Positions 1 to 8,679 of a stretch of 38,699 bases of DNA are shown in pieces. How positions within the stretch are numbered: the first letter of the stretch is position 1; each line of letters opens with the position of its first letter. Origin of the DNA: Vulcanimicrobiota bacterium (GTDB lineage: Bacteria > Vulcanimicrobiota > Vulcanimicrobiia > Vulcanimicrobiales > Vulcanimicrobiaceae); NCBI GenBank assembly GCA_027306785.1, contig DAHUZB010000026.1, forward strand, positions 1 to 38,699. Direction: 5' to 3'. A program made the translations under genes and the position numbers. Under the pieces are notes generated by a model that searched no databases, was not told the DNA's origin, and saw only the letters and a list, made by a program, of their open reading frames with translations.

Positions 1-72
1 CAGGTTCCGGCACTCGACGAGCAGTTGAAATCGCTCGGCGAAAAACCGGTGACGATCACCCCGATTCACTAG
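1..72 (+). CDS. 3' end of an unidentified gene (partial)
   Basis: An open frame runs from base 1 to a TAG stop at 70-72 and encodes the last 23 residues of a protein that begins outside the window (ending VTITPIH). The piece is too short to assign to a family. It lies 30 bp before the start of the BNR-repeat protein on the same strand, so the two may be co-transcribed. Confidence 0.5.
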   Translation, partial: QVPALDEQLKSLGEKPVTITPIH

Positions 73-102
73 AAACGTCATAGTCGTGGAGGACTAGCAA
101 CG

Positions 103-3100
103 TTGAATCTACGCACGCGCGCGGTTGCTGCAGTTGCAGCAGCCGCGCTGCTGGCGCCCATTGCGGCGTCGGCAGCCGGCGCACCTTACGATCATCTGCA
201 GTGGCGCTCGATCGGTCCGGCGATTGCCGGCGGGCGCGTCGCTTCGGTCGCGGGAACCCCGCAGGACTCGAAGCTCTATTACATCGGCACCGCCGGCGGC
301 GGCGTATGGAAGAGCGATAACGGCGCCGCCACGTGGCAGCCCGTCTTCGTCGGCCAACCCGTCTCCGCGATCGGCGCGGTCGCGATCGATCCGACCAACG
401 AGAACGTCGTCTGGGCGGGTACGGGCGAGGCCAATCCTCGCAACGACGTCACCTACGGCGACGGACTCTACAAAACGACCGACGGCGCAAAGCATTGGAA
501 GCGCGTCGGTCTCGCGGGCGTGTGGAGCATCTCGCGCATCGCGATCGATCCCAAGAATCCCAATCACGTCGTCGTCGCGGCCTTCGGCGATCCGTACAAG
601 AACTCGACCGATCGCGGCGTCTACGTGACCTTCGACGGCGGCAAGACGTTCAGCAAGACGCTCTACATGGGGCCGATGACCGGCGCGAGCGATCTCGCGA
701 TGGATCCGCAGAACCCGAACGTCGTCTACGCGGGCATGTGGCAGTTCCGCCGCAAGCCGTGGACCTTCCGCAGCGGCGGACCCGAGGACGGCCTCTTCAA
801 ATCGACCGACGGCGGCAAGACGTGGAAGCGGCTTACCGGCAACGGGCTTCCGACCGGCTACACCGGTCGCATCGGCCTCGCCGTCGCGCCCAGCGATCCC
901 AAGCGCGTCTACGCCATCATCGAAGCCAAAGGCGGCATTTTGTGGCGCTCCGACGATGCGGGCGCGCACTGGAAGATGATGAGCAACGATACGCTCGTCG
1001 ATCAGCGTCCGTTTTACTTCACCCATATCAACGTCGATCCGAAGAATCCGAACCACGTCTACGCCGTCTCCGAGATGCTCGCCGAGAGCAAAGACGGCGG
1101 CAAGACGTTCAAGGAGATCGCGAAGGACGTGCACGTGGACTATCATGCGATGTGGATCGCGCCCAACGATCCGACGCGTATGATGACCGGCATGGACGGC
1201 GGCTACGCGCTTACGCTCGACGGCGGCAAGACCTGGAGCTTCTCGCAGAATCTGACGATCGGCGAGATCTATCACGTCGGGCTCACGAATCAGAATCCGT
1301 ATCAGGTCTGCGTCGCGCTGCAGGATAACAACGGCTTCTGCGGCCCGTCGAACTCGCTCGACTCCGACGGCATCATGAACCGTCACTGGCAGAACGTCGT
1401 CGGCGGCGACGGCGAGTGGACCGTACCCGATCCGACCGACCCGAATTACATTTGGGCCGATCTCGAGAACGGCGTGATCGTCGTCTTCAATCGCAAGACC
1501 GAATCGAGCCGCTTCGTGCGTCCCTACGATGCGTTTCCCGGGAGCTTCCTCGGGCCGTTCGACCTGAGCAAGGCGAAGTATCGCTTCAACTGGGATTCGC
1601 CGATCGCGTTCGCGCCGTGGGACGGCCACATCGGCTGGTTCGGCGGCAACGTCGTCTTCCAGTCGACCGATCGCGGCGAACACTGGAAAGTGATCAGCCC
1701 CGATCTCACCCGCAACATCAAGGCGCATCAGCAGCCCTCGGGCGGTCCGCTCGCCAAGGATGTTTCCGGTGCGGAGTATTCGGACACGATCCTCTACATC
1801 GAGGGGTCGCAACGCGACAGCGGCGAGATCTGGGTCGGTACCGACGACGGTCTCGTGCAGATGACGCGCGACGGCGGGGAGCACTGGCAGAACGTGACAC
1901 CGCCCGGCACGCCCGAGTACGCGCGCGTCGAGACGACCGCTCCGTCGCCGCTCGAATCGGGCACCGCATACGTCTCCGCCGACGATCATCGCATGGGCAA
2001 CTACGCGCCCTACGCGTTCGTCACGCACGACTACGGCAAGACGTGGAAGAAGATCGTCAACGGGCTACCGGCCAATCAGTACGTTCGTACGATTCGTCCC
2101 GACATCCACAATCCGAATCTGGTGTACGCCGGAACGGAAAACGGGCTCTGGATTTCGTACGACGGCGGCGCTCACTGGAAGAGCTTCCGCATGAACCTGC
2201 CGCAGGTCTCGGTGCGCGACATCCGCATTCAGCCGGAGTTCGACGACATCGTGCTTGCGACGCACGGCCGCGACGCGTGGATCCTCGACGATGCGAGCGC
2301 GATTCAGCAACTGCCGCAAGCCGAGAAGGCCGGGGCGATGCTCTTCGCACCGCGCACGTCGTACATGTACCACTATCACTCGAACGAGGATTACGGTACG
2401 TACACGAATTTCGCGGCGATGAATCCGCCGAACGGCGCGATCATCGACTTCTACCAAGCCAAACCGCAGAAGGGCGCGCCCTCGGCGCAGATCCTCGATG
2501 CGAGCGGCAAGGTGATTCGCACCATCGGCGGCACGCACAAAGTGAAAGGCAAAGAGGTCTCGCTGATTCCGAACAAGGCGGGCATCAACCGTTTCGTTTG
2601 GGACTTCCGCGAGAACGGCCCCGTCCAATGGATGGGGGCGGCGCGTAAGCAGTACCGCGGTCCGAAGACGGGCGTCGCGGTGGTGCCGGGGACCTACACC
2701 GTGCGCATGACGATCGACGGTAAGACGCTCGAGCAGCACTTCGAGGTGAAACCCGATCCGCGTGACGCCTGGACGCAAGCCCAGTACGAAGCCGGCTACG
2801 CATTCGCCGCGAAGTACGAGCGGGCGTTCGGGCAGATCGATACGGTGCTCAACAATCTCGATGCGATCAAGAAATCGCTCGCATCGGCGAAGACGAGCAA
2901 TGCCGGGCTGAAGGCGAAGCTCGACGCTGCGCAGACGCAGTGGCAGGGCGTGTTCTCGTCGTTCACCGCCGACTACCATAACGACGAAGACTCGATCCAG
3001 CGGCCCGGGTCGCTGCGCGAGTCGCTCCCGCGCACCGGCTTCGGTGCGCAACTGCCGCCGACCGCAGAGCAGCTCGACTACGCGTCGCGCTTCGATGCGG

Positions 3101-3219
3101 CCTACAACGCGGCGTTCGCGAAGTACAACGACTTCGTGAAGAGCCTGGGCGGACTCTCGGCCGCGATGCAGCACGCCGGGATGAAGCCGATCGCGGGAGC
3201 GAAAACGGTCGAACCGTAA
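103..3219 (+). CDS. Secreted BNR/VPS10-sortilin-type beta-propeller protein
   Basis: 1038 aa. The N-terminus is a typical Sec signal peptide (basic start, Ala-rich core, ending near ASAAG), so the mature protein is exported. The body holds many BNR/Asp-box-like repeats of the form S-x-D-G-G-x-T-W (for example KSTDGGKTWK, LTLDGGKTWS, SYDGGAHWK), which build sialidase- or sortilin-like propellers. The first 700 residues are propeller. The C-terminal part (from about residue 770) contains a beta-rich module and a helical tail. Proteins of this size and order are usually annotated as VPS10-domain or glycosyl hydrolase BNR-repeat proteins, and their substrate is generally unknown. The start is TTG at 103, supported by GGAGGA at 88-93. 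I see no catalytic set that proves hydrolase activity. Confidence 0.85.
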   Translation: MNLRTRAVAAVAAAALLAPIAASAAGAPYDHLQWRSIGPAIAGGRVASVAGTPQDSKLYYIGTAGGGVWKSDNGAATWQPVFVGQPVSAIGAVAIDPTNENVVWAGTGEANPRNDVTYGDGLYKTTDGAKHWKRVGLAGVWSISRIAIDPKNPNHVVVAAFGDPYKNSTDRGVYVTFDGGKTFSKTLYMGPMTGASDLAMDPQNPNVVYAGMWQFRRKPWTFRSGGPEDGLFKSTDGGKTWKRLTGNGLPTGYTGRIGLAVAPSDPKRVYAIIEAKGGILWRSDDAGAHWKMMSNDTLVDQRPFYFTHINVDPKNPNHVYAVSEMLAESKDGGKTFKEIAKDVHVDYHAMWIAPNDPTRMMTGMDGGYALTLDGGKTWSFSQNLTIGEIYHVGLTNQNPYQVCVALQDNNGFCGPSNSLDSDGIMNRHWQNVVGGDGEWTVPDPTDPNYIWADLENGVIVVFNRKTESSRFVRPYDAFPGSFLGPFDLSKAKYRFNWDSPIAFAPWDGHIGWFGGNVVFQSTDRGEHWKVISPDLTRNIKAHQQPSGGPLAKDVSGAEYSDTILYIEGSQRDSGEIWVGTDDGLVQMTRDGGEHWQNVTPPGTPEYARVETTAPSPLESGTAYVSADDHRMGNYAPYAFVTHDYGKTWKKIVNGLPANQYVRTIRPDIHNPNLVYAGTENGLWISYDGGAHWKSFRMNLPQVSVRDIRIQPEFDDIVLATHGRDAWILDDASAIQQLPQAEKAGAMLFAPRTSYMYHYHSNEDYGTYTNFAAMNPPNGAIIDFYQAKPQKGAPSAQILDASGKVIRTIGGTHKVKGKEVSLIPNKAGINRFVWDFRENGPVQWMGAARKQYRGPKTGVAVVPGTYTVRMTIDGKTLEQHFEVKPDPRDAWTQAQYEAGYAFAAKYERAFGQIDTVLNNLDAIKKSLASAKTSNAGLKAKLDAAQTQWQGVFSSFTADYHNDEDSIQRPGSLRESLPRTGFGAQLPPTAEQLDYASRFDAAYNAAFAKYNDFVKSLGGLSAAMQHAGMKPIAGAKTVEP

Positions 3220-3241
3220 GCGTTCCCCCGCGGTAACCGCA

Positions 3242-3278
3242 GTCAACGCGCGTCGGATCGTATCCGGCGCGCGTTGAC
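3242..3278. terminator. Strong hairpin, probable terminator after the BNR gene
   Basis: GTCAACGCGCG at 3242-3252 pairs perfectly with CGCGCGTTGAC at 3268-3278. An inner CGGAT/ATCCG stem and a 3-nt loop continue the helix across a T-G wobble. A short T-rich run (TTTCTC) follows on the plus strand, so the T-tract is weak. It lies 22 bp after the BNR stop codon and overlaps the longest possible start (TTG 3274) of the next gene. Confidence 0.65.
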
Positions 3279-3306
3279 GCTTTCTCTAGGCCTCGAACGC
3301 GGCCGC

Positions 3307-4404
3307 GTGGAAGCACGGCGCGTGCGTCGATGGTTCTCTGGATTGCTCCTCGCGATCGCGCTGACCGCCGCTCCGGCACGGGCGAATCGCATCGTGACCG
3401 TCGCGGTTCCGAGTGCGCGTCTGAGCTATTTCTGGAGCACGCCGATGACACTGCGCGCGGAGGTGCTGCTCCCCGCGTCGTACGATCGCCGGCCGACCCG
3501 GCGCTACCCGGTCATCTATTGGTTCTTCGGCTTCGGCGGAGACGATCGTGACGTGGCGGAACGCAGCGACGGCGCGTGGATGCGCGCGTTTGCGGCGGTG
3601 CATCGCGAGGCGATCGTGGTCGTCGCGGATCCCGTATTCGATGGTTACTACACCGAATTTGCCGACTCCGTGAACAACGGCCCGTGGGGCGCTGCGTTTA
3701 CCTCCGAGCTGGTTCCGGCAGTCGATGCGAGGTTCCGAACCGACGGACGGCGTTATCTCGCCGGACATTCTTCCGGCGGATGGGCGGCGCTCTGGCTCGA
3801 GGTGAACGATCCCGACGAGTTCGGGGGCGCGTGGGCGTACGCACCCGATCCGGTCGATTTTCACGATTTTCTCGGGCCGGATCTCACCGTCGCATCACCG
3901 GGAAATCTTTACTACGACGTCAAGCACACCGCATATCTCACCGATCGCGTCGGGATCCGCGATCAGGAGACGATCGCGGATCTGGTCAACGGACGTTACG
4001 GAACGCTTGGTCCGAAGCAGTATGCCTCGTTCGAGTCGGTATTCAGTCCGCGCGGAGCGAACGGCTTGCCCGCAAAACTCTTCGATCGGAAGACTGGTAC
4101 GATCGATCCTTCGGTCGCCGCCTACTGGGAGCGTCATTACGATCTGAACGCTATCGTTCGGCGGCGTTGGCCGAAGATCGGCAGCGCTCTCGTCGGAAAA
4201 CTCCACGTGACCGTCGGAACGGACGACACGTTTCATCTGGATGACCCGGTGCGGCTATTCGCAACGACGCTCGACGAATTCGGGGCGCACGCGGAGGTCA
4301 CGTACGTGAAGTACGGCAACCATTGGAATATCCTCGATTGGGACGGTGGGTACGCCCGCCATGTGGCGCGCGAAGCGCTGGAAATGGACGAGCATGTGCG
4401 TTAG
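3307..4404 (+). CDS. Secreted alpha/beta-hydrolase, putative esterase family
   Basis: About 365 aa from GTG 3307. An N-terminal signal peptide (RRWFSGLLLAIALTAAPARA) precedes an esterase-D/antigen-85-like fold: YPVIYWFFGFGGDD resembles the oxyanion-strand region, GHSSGG carries the nucleophile (Ser155 from this start), and a late GNHWNI segment probably supplies the catalytic His. The reaction is probably hydrolysis of carboxyl esters outside the cytoplasm; the substrate cannot be read. The frame stays open up to TTG 3274, but that codon lies in a long hairpin, so I chose the first start after it. No good Shine-Dalgarno site decides between GTG 3307 and GTG 3322. The stop overlaps the start of the following HD-domain gene by 11 bp, which indicates co-translation. 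Confidence 0.75.
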   Translation: MEARRVRRWFSGLLLAIALTAAPARANRIVTVAVPSARLSYFWSTPMTLRAEVLLPASYDRRPTRRYPVIYWFFGFGGDDRDVAERSDGAWMRAFAAVHREAIVVVADPVFDGYYTEFADSVNNGPWGAAFTSELVPAVDARFRTDGRRYLAGHSSGGWAALWLEVNDPDEFGGAWAYAPDPVDFHDFLGPDLTVASPGNLYYDVKHTAYLTDRVGIRDQETIADLVNGRYGTLGPKQYASFESVFSPRGANGLPAKLFDRKTGTIDPSVAAYWERHYDLNAIVRRRWPKIGSALVGKLHVTVGTDDTFHLDDPVRLFATTLDEFGAHAEVTYVKYGNHWNILDWDGGYARHVAREALEMDEHVR

Positions 4405-5536
4405 TCTTTCACGCGGAGCGCTGCTCTCGCGCACCGGGTTTCTCGGCGTCGTCGGTGCGGCGGCGCTGCCGTTGCTCGCGTCGCGCGCCGACGCGGGGCC
4501 GCTCCCGGCGCTGCACGTTCCGGACGGCCTCTCCGCGGCCAACGAGCGCGCCGCGCGGATCGCGGCGGCATCGCCGCTCGTCGCGCGCCTCTACGGCGAT
4601 ATTCGCGCGCTCGCGGGCTCCATCGGCGACGCGCGGCTACGCGAGAACGTGACGACCCTGCTCGAGCATCCCGAGCCGCACTACATGCGCCGCTATCCGA
4701 CGTACGAATCGCGCGTTGCCCTGCGCGATGCCCTCGCGCGCGAGGGTTTCGTCGCCGCGGACGCGCCGGTCGAAGGCATCTTTCCGCCGGTCGGCGCGCG
4801 CGGGATCGCGCAGCCGTTCTGGAGCGCGCCCGGATCCGATACCGACGGTCACCACAGCTATCCGGGCGGACTCTGCGCGCACGAACTCTTCAACGCGCGT
4901 ATGGGCGAGCAATTTTCGCAGACCTACGATCGGCAATATTTCGACGGGCGCCGCGAGGTCGATCGCGATATCGCGATCGGCGCGGCGCTCTATCACGACA
5001 TCATGAAGACGGTCGTCTTTCAGTTTCGCGAGGACGGAACGTTTTTCGACGAGCTTCCGATCGGCGCGACCGGCGGGCATCACTGTCTCTCGGGCGCCGA
5101 GGCGATCGCGCGCGGACACGATGCGCGCTTCGTCACCGTCCTGCTCTCGGCGCATGCGGCGCCCTCGCTCGGCGATCAGGCTAAGGTGGTGACGTGGTGT
5201 CGAGCCGCCGCGATGATCGCGGGCGTGGATCCGGTGGAGTACGGCTTGGTGAAGCGCACCGCCGACGGCTACGAGCTGGCCGCGCTCGCGCCGATCGAGG
5301 CGTTCGTGAACCACCTGAGCGATCATGATTACGTGCTTGCGATTCACGCGACGCACGAGGTTCGTCCGGCACTCGCGCAGCTCGCGCCGCGCTTCGGCAT
5401 CGATCCTACGAACGCGACGGCCCTGAACTGGTGGCGTTTGCGGATCTGCAGCGAGCGCTCGTCGATCGCACTCTACGGCGCCTTGACGCGCGGCGACGAC
5501 GCGTTCGCGGCGGAGGTTAGGAAAACCAGCGCTTGA
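4394..5536 (+). CDS. Secreted HD-domain (metal-dependent phosphohydrolase-like) protein
   Basis: 380 aa from ATG 4394, which overlaps the esterase stop. The first 33 residues look like an export signal (SRTGFLGVVGAAALPLLASRADA). HD-superfamily metal ligands can be followed in order: the HH pair at 153-154 and HE at 163-164 in the YPGGLCAHE segment, the diagnostic HD at 201-202 (ALYHDIMK), a further HH in GGHHCLSGAEAI, and a late AHAAPSLGD. HD proteins usually cleave phosphoester bonds with a bound metal; the substrate is unknown. An exported HD-domain protein is uncommon, because most HD enzymes act on cytoplasmic nucleotides. The gene converges on the next one and their 3' ends overlap by 20 bp. 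Confidence 0.7.
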   Translation: MCVSLSRGALLSRTGFLGVVGAAALPLLASRADAGPLPALHVPDGLSAANERAARIAAASPLVARLYGDIRALAGSIGDARLRENVTTLLEHPEPHYMRRYPTYESRVALRDALAREGFVAADAPVEGIFPPVGARGIAQPFWSAPGSDTDGHHSYPGGLCAHELFNARMGEQFSQTYDRQYFDGRREVDRDIAIGAALYHDIMKTVVFQFREDGTFFDELPIGATGGHHCLSGAEAIARGHDARFVTVLLSAHAAPSLGDQAKVVTWCRAAAMIAGVDPVEYGLVKRTADGYELAALAPIEAFVNHLSDHDYVLAIHATHEVRPALAQLAPRFGIDPTNATALNWWRLRICSERSSIALYGALTRGDDAFAAEVRKTSA

Positions 5537-6338
5537 GAAATGCGTCGTGCTTGTACGACGCGCTCGCGCCGAAGCGCACGATGACGAGTTCGTGCGAGGG
5601 AATCACGTACATCGCCTGCCCGCCCGAACCGCTCGCGTAGAAGCAGTCGGCCGGGGCACCCTCGGCGCCGAGCCACCAGCAGAGCCCGTAGCGCGGATTC
5701 GGCCGCGAGCCGACGAATGCGTCCGCGTACTCGTCGCGATGCTCAAGCACGAAGCGGCCGAACGCGAGCCAATCGCGTGCGGCGAGCGACGCACCGGTCG
5801 GGAGCGGATGCGTGCCGTCCTTGAGCACGCGCCACGTGCCGATGCGTACACGCGCGTGGGCGAGGATGCGCTCGCGCAGATACTCGTGCGGCGTGACGCC
5901 GCGCGCGGCGAGCGCCCGCGCGAAGTACGCACCGAAGATTTGGAGCGGAATGCCACCGTAGGTGAACGTGTCGCCGGGTGCGCGCTTGAGCGCGATCGTC
6001 AGCGCGCGGTCGTAGGTCGGCACCGCGCTGCCGAGACCGCCGAAGCCGTAGCCCGCGATCATCTGCAGCAGCATGCGCGGGGTGATCGCGCCGCGCTCGT
6101 CATCGCCGCACTCCGGCAGCTTCTCGGCGATCGATTCGTCGAGCGCGATGATGCCGTCGCGTTCGGCCGCGAGCGCGGTAATGCCCCAAAAACTCTTCGT
6201 TCCGCTATAGAGCGGATGTGGAGTCTCCGCATCGCCGCCGCCGTCGTAGGCTTCGTGGACGAGTTGTGCGCCGCGCGCGACGACGAGCGCGCGGGGAGCG
6301 TGTTTGGCCGCGTATGCGGCCGCCGATTCGAACGCCAT
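5517..6338 (-). CDS. Beta-lactamase-fold serine hydrolase (class C / esterase type)
   Basis: About 273 aa from ATG 6338; ATG 6356 and 6380 are in-frame alternatives. The SxxK motif of penicillin-binding and class C beta-lactamase relatives is seen in YSGTKSFWG near the N-terminus. The helical middle (LDESIAEKLPE, TPRMLLQMIAGYGFGG) and the late GSGGQAMYVIPSHELVIVRFG strand match the beta-lactamase-related serine hydrolase family, including a GGQ in place of the usual KTG triad. It probably hydrolyses esters or amides. No signal peptide is evident, so it may be cytoplasmic. A GGAG sits 12-13 nt before ATG 6338. Only 16 bp separate this start from that of the divergent sugar transporter, so the two transcripts must overlap. 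Confidence 0.75.
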   Translation of the reverse strand: MAFESAAAYAAKHAPRALVVARGAQLVHEAYDGGGDAETPHPLYSGTKSFWGITALAAERDGIIALDESIAEKLPECGDDERGAITPRMLLQMIAGYGFGGLGSAVPTYDRALTIALKRAPGDTFTYGGIPLQIFGAYFARALAARGVTPHEYLRERILAHARVRIGTWRVLKDGTHPLPTGASLAARDWLAFGRFVLEHRDEYADAFVGSRPNPRYGLCWWLGAEGAPADCFYASGSGGQAMYVIPSHELVIVRFGASASYKHDAFLKRWFS

Positions 6339-6354
6339 CGGGCGAGGATTCTCC

Positions 6355-7698
6355 ATGCGAAGCCGAAAGCGCTCGTGCATGAGACCGTTCGTGCTCCTGA
6401 TCGCTTCCGTCGCCGCGCTCGGCGGACTGCTTTTCGGCTACGATACCGGCGTGATCTCGGGCGCCGTGCTCTTCATCACGCGCGACTTTCACCTCTCTAC
6501 GGCGCTGCAAGCGTTTACGGTGAGCATCGTGCTCCTCGGCGCGATCGTCGGTTCGGCCGCGTCGGGGGCCATCGCGGACCGCATCGGGCGGCGGCGCACG
6601 CTGCTCGCGGCCGGGGCGATCTTCGGCGTCGGCGCGCTGTTCTCGGCGTTCGCGCCCTCGATCGGCGTGCTGCTCGGTGCGCGTTTGGTGGTGGGCGTCG
6701 CGATCGGTTTCAGTTCGGTCGTCGCGCCGCTCTACATCTCCGAAGTCGCGCCGCCGGGCGTGCGCGGCGCGCTCGTCTCGCTCTATCAATTCGCGATCAC
6801 GATCGGGATTCTCGCGGCCTTTTTGCTGGACTACGCGCTCGCGGCGAGCGGCGCGTGGCGCTGGATGCTCGGTCTTGCGATCGTGCCCTCGCTCATTCTG
6901 ATCGCGGGTATGCTGCCGCTGCCCGAGAGCCCGCGCTATCTCTTCAAGATCGGACGCGACGACGACGCGCGCGACGAATTGCGGCGCATCGGCGGAGAGG
7001 TCGTGGTCGGCGATGAGGAACGCTCCATTCGCGCGAGCCTCTCCGACAAACAGGGCGGCTTCGCCGCCCTCTTCGCGCCCTCGGCGCGCGCGGCGCTCGT
7101 CGTCGGCGTCACCCTCGCGGTGCTCCAACAAGTCACGGGCATCAATACCGTGATCTACTACGGCCCGCGCATCTTTCAACTCGCCGGGATCTCGTCGGCC
7201 CAGGCCTCGATTCTCGCAACGGCCGCGGTCGGCGTGGTGAACGTACTGCTGACGCTGGTCGCGATCTTCTACGTCGACGGCGTCGGACGCAAGCCGCTGC
7301 TCTATGCGGGATGCGCGGGCATGGGAGTCTCGCTCGGCGTCCTCGCGCTCGCGTTTGCGCAGCCCGAGCTGCACGGCTCGCTCGCCGGCATCGCGCTCGG
7401 GGCGACGATGCTCTACGTCGGATCGTTTGCCTATAGCTTGGGGCCGATCGTCTGGCTGCTGATCTCGGAGATCTTTCCGCTGCAGGCGCGCGGACTCGGG
7501 ATGAGCATCTGCACGCTCGCGAACTGGACCGCGAATTTCATCGTCTCGCAATTCTTCCTCACGATGCTCGAGCGTCTCGGGCGTCCGCTGACGTTCGGCA
7601 TCTACGCGGTGCTCTGCGCGGTGACGATTGCGTTCGTCGCTCGCTCGGTTCCCGAAACGAAGCGTGAGATGCTCGAAGAGATTCGCGTGAGCGCCTGA
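6355..7698 (+). CDS. MFS sugar:proton symporter (sugar porter family)
   Basis: About 447 aa with twelve hydrophobic segments expected. Sugar-porter signatures appear in order: GGLLFGYDTGVISGA in helix 1, ADRIGRRRTL in the loop between helices 2 and 3, PESPRYLF after helix 6, QQVTGINTVIYYGPRIF in helix 7, VDGVGRKPLL between helices 8 and 9, and PETK near the end. These define the XylE/GalP/AraE group, which imports pentoses or hexoses with protons. The exact sugar cannot be assigned. ATG 6355 has GAGGA at 6344-6348; ATG 6379 is a possible shorter start. It stands alone, divergent from the serine hydrolase. Confidence 0.9.
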   Translation: MRSRKRSCMRPFVLLIASVAALGGLLFGYDTGVISGAVLFITRDFHLSTALQAFTVSIVLLGAIVGSAASGAIADRIGRRRTLLAAGAIFGVGALFSAFAPSIGVLLGARLVVGVAIGFSSVVAPLYISEVAPPGVRGALVSLYQFAITIGILAAFLLDYALAASGAWRWMLGLAIVPSLILIAGMLPLPESPRYLFKIGRDDDARDELRRIGGEVVVGDEERSIRASLSDKQGGFAALFAPSARAALVVGVTLAVLQQVTGINTVIYYGPRIFQLAGISSAQASILATAAVGVVNVLLTLVAIFYVDGVGRKPLLYAGCAGMGVSLGVLALAFAQPELHGSLAGIALGATMLYVGSFAYSLGPIVWLLISEIFPLQARGLGMSICTLANWTANFIVSQFFLTMLERLGRPLTFGIYAVLCAVTIAFVARSVPETKREMLEEIRVSA

Positions 7699-7788
7699 AA
7701 TCTTCGCACCGCCTTCCCCGTTTCGCTCATGCGTCGCGCTACGCTCCTCGATGGAAACTACACACAGCGTCCGAGAGGAGAGGTTACG

Positions 7789-8223
7789 ATGCCACTACCC
7801 ACGATTCGCAGTTCCATTCGCGGCGATATCGATACGCTCTTCGATCGCTTCTGGAGCGATTGGAATCTACCGCTCGCGGTCGACTATCCCGCCGCACCGT
7901 CGCTCGATCTCTACGAGAAAGACGGCAAATTCTATCTGGAGATGGCCGTTCCGGGATACAAGAGCGACGACATCGAGATCGAAGCGAACAACGGGATCAT
8001 CACCGTGAGCGGAAAGTACGAGCAGAAGACCTCGGATCAAGACGTCAACTATCACCGGCGCGAGATACGCCGCGGCGGCTTCACGCGGGCGATCGCGCTG
8101 CCGCAGGAGATCGATCCGGGATCGGTGAGCGCGAAGGTGGAGAAGGGGATTCTCACCGTCACGGCCGTGCCGATGAAGCCGCTCGCCAACCGCAAGATCG
8201 CGGTGAGCGCCGGGCCGGGCTGA
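7789..8223 (+). CDS. Hsp20 / alpha-crystallin small heat-shock protein
   Basis: 144 aa. The alpha-crystallin domain spans about residues 40-130: LDLYEKDGKFYLEMAVPGYKSDDIEIE, then ITVSGKYE, the arginine-containing HRREIRRGGFTRAIALP and the closing VEKGILTVTAVP with the conserved A/GxLT-type motif. Such proteins form oligomers and hold unfolding proteins in the cytoplasm without ATP. ATG 7789 is fixed by a strong purine-rich site (GAGAGGAGAGG, 7773-7783). The N-terminal arm is short, as is usual in bacteria. It heads a same-strand cluster with the DUF302 gene (54 bp gap) and the GreA-like gene (ATGA overlap), probably a stress-response unit. Confidence 0.92.
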   Translation: MPLPTIRSSIRGDIDTLFDRFWSDWNLPLAVDYPAAPSLDLYEKDGKFYLEMAVPGYKSDDIEIEANNGIITVSGKYEQKTSDQDVNYHRREIRRGGFTRAIALPQEIDPGSVSAKVEKGILTVTAVPMKPLANRKIAVSAGPG

Positions 8224-8277
8224 GCGGCAGGGAACCCGTCGCCGGTGCCGGAGTGTTCCGGTAGGCAAAGGAGTACG

Positions 8278-8679
8278 ATGATGAAATACGGTTCGAAAAT
8301 CTCGACGGAACTGTCGTTCGATCAAGCAGTGGAGCGCGCCAAAGCGGCGCTCAAGGAGCAAGGCTTCGGTGTGCTCTGCGAGATCGACGTGGCAAAGACG
8401 ATGCGCGAGAAGATCGGCGCGGAGATGGAGCCGTACGTTATCCTCGGATCGTGCAATCCGAACTTCGCCTACCAGGCGCTCCGGCACGAACCGGAGCTCG
8501 GGTTGCTGCTCCCATGCAACGTCGTGGTTGCTCGGCGCGGAGATCGCACCGAGATCATGGCGATCGACGCGGGCGTGATGCTCGGCGTCACCGGGAACGA
8601 TGCGATCCAGCCGGTCGCCGCGGAGGTCGACGCGCGTCTGCGCGCGGTTCTCGCGGCGATCGACGCCGTCACCGCATGA
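8278..8679 (+). CDS. DUF302 family protein
   Basis: 133 aa. The sequence follows the DUF302 pattern: an opening helix (FDQAVERAKAALKEQGFGVLCEIDVAKTM), the conserved LGSCNPNFAYQAL segment and a closing LLLPCNVVVARRGDRTEIMAIDAGVM. These small alpha/beta proteins have no settled biochemical role; the conserved Cys residues (CNP and PCN) have led to suggestions of redox or metal roles. The start at ATG 8278 is backed by AAAGGAG just upstream (ATG 8281 is equally possible). Its stop overlaps the start of the next gene as ATGA, so the two are translationally coupled. Confidence 0.88.
   Translation: MMKYGSKISTELSFDQAVERAKAALKEQGFGVLCEIDVAKTMREKIGAEMEPYVILGSCNPNFAYQALRHEPELGLLLPCNVVVARRGDRTEIMAIDAGVMLGVTGNDAIQPVAAEVDARLRAVLAAIDAVTA

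Noticed and set aside
109-2028. Long minus-strand frame of 639 codons opposite the BNR gene
   Set aside because: It is a shadow produced by GC-rich codon use; its translation is Arg/Val/Asp-rich with no domain, whereas the plus strand carries clear BNR repeats.
3274-3306. TTG 3274 as the esterase start
   Set aside because: The codon lies in the right arm of a long hairpin that follows the BNR gene, and it would put 11 extra residues before a signal peptide that is complete without them.
5547-7016. 489-codon plus-strand frame across the serine hydrolase and transporter
   Set aside because: The translation is Arg/Ala-rich and crosses two well-supported genes; no motif or ribosome-binding site.
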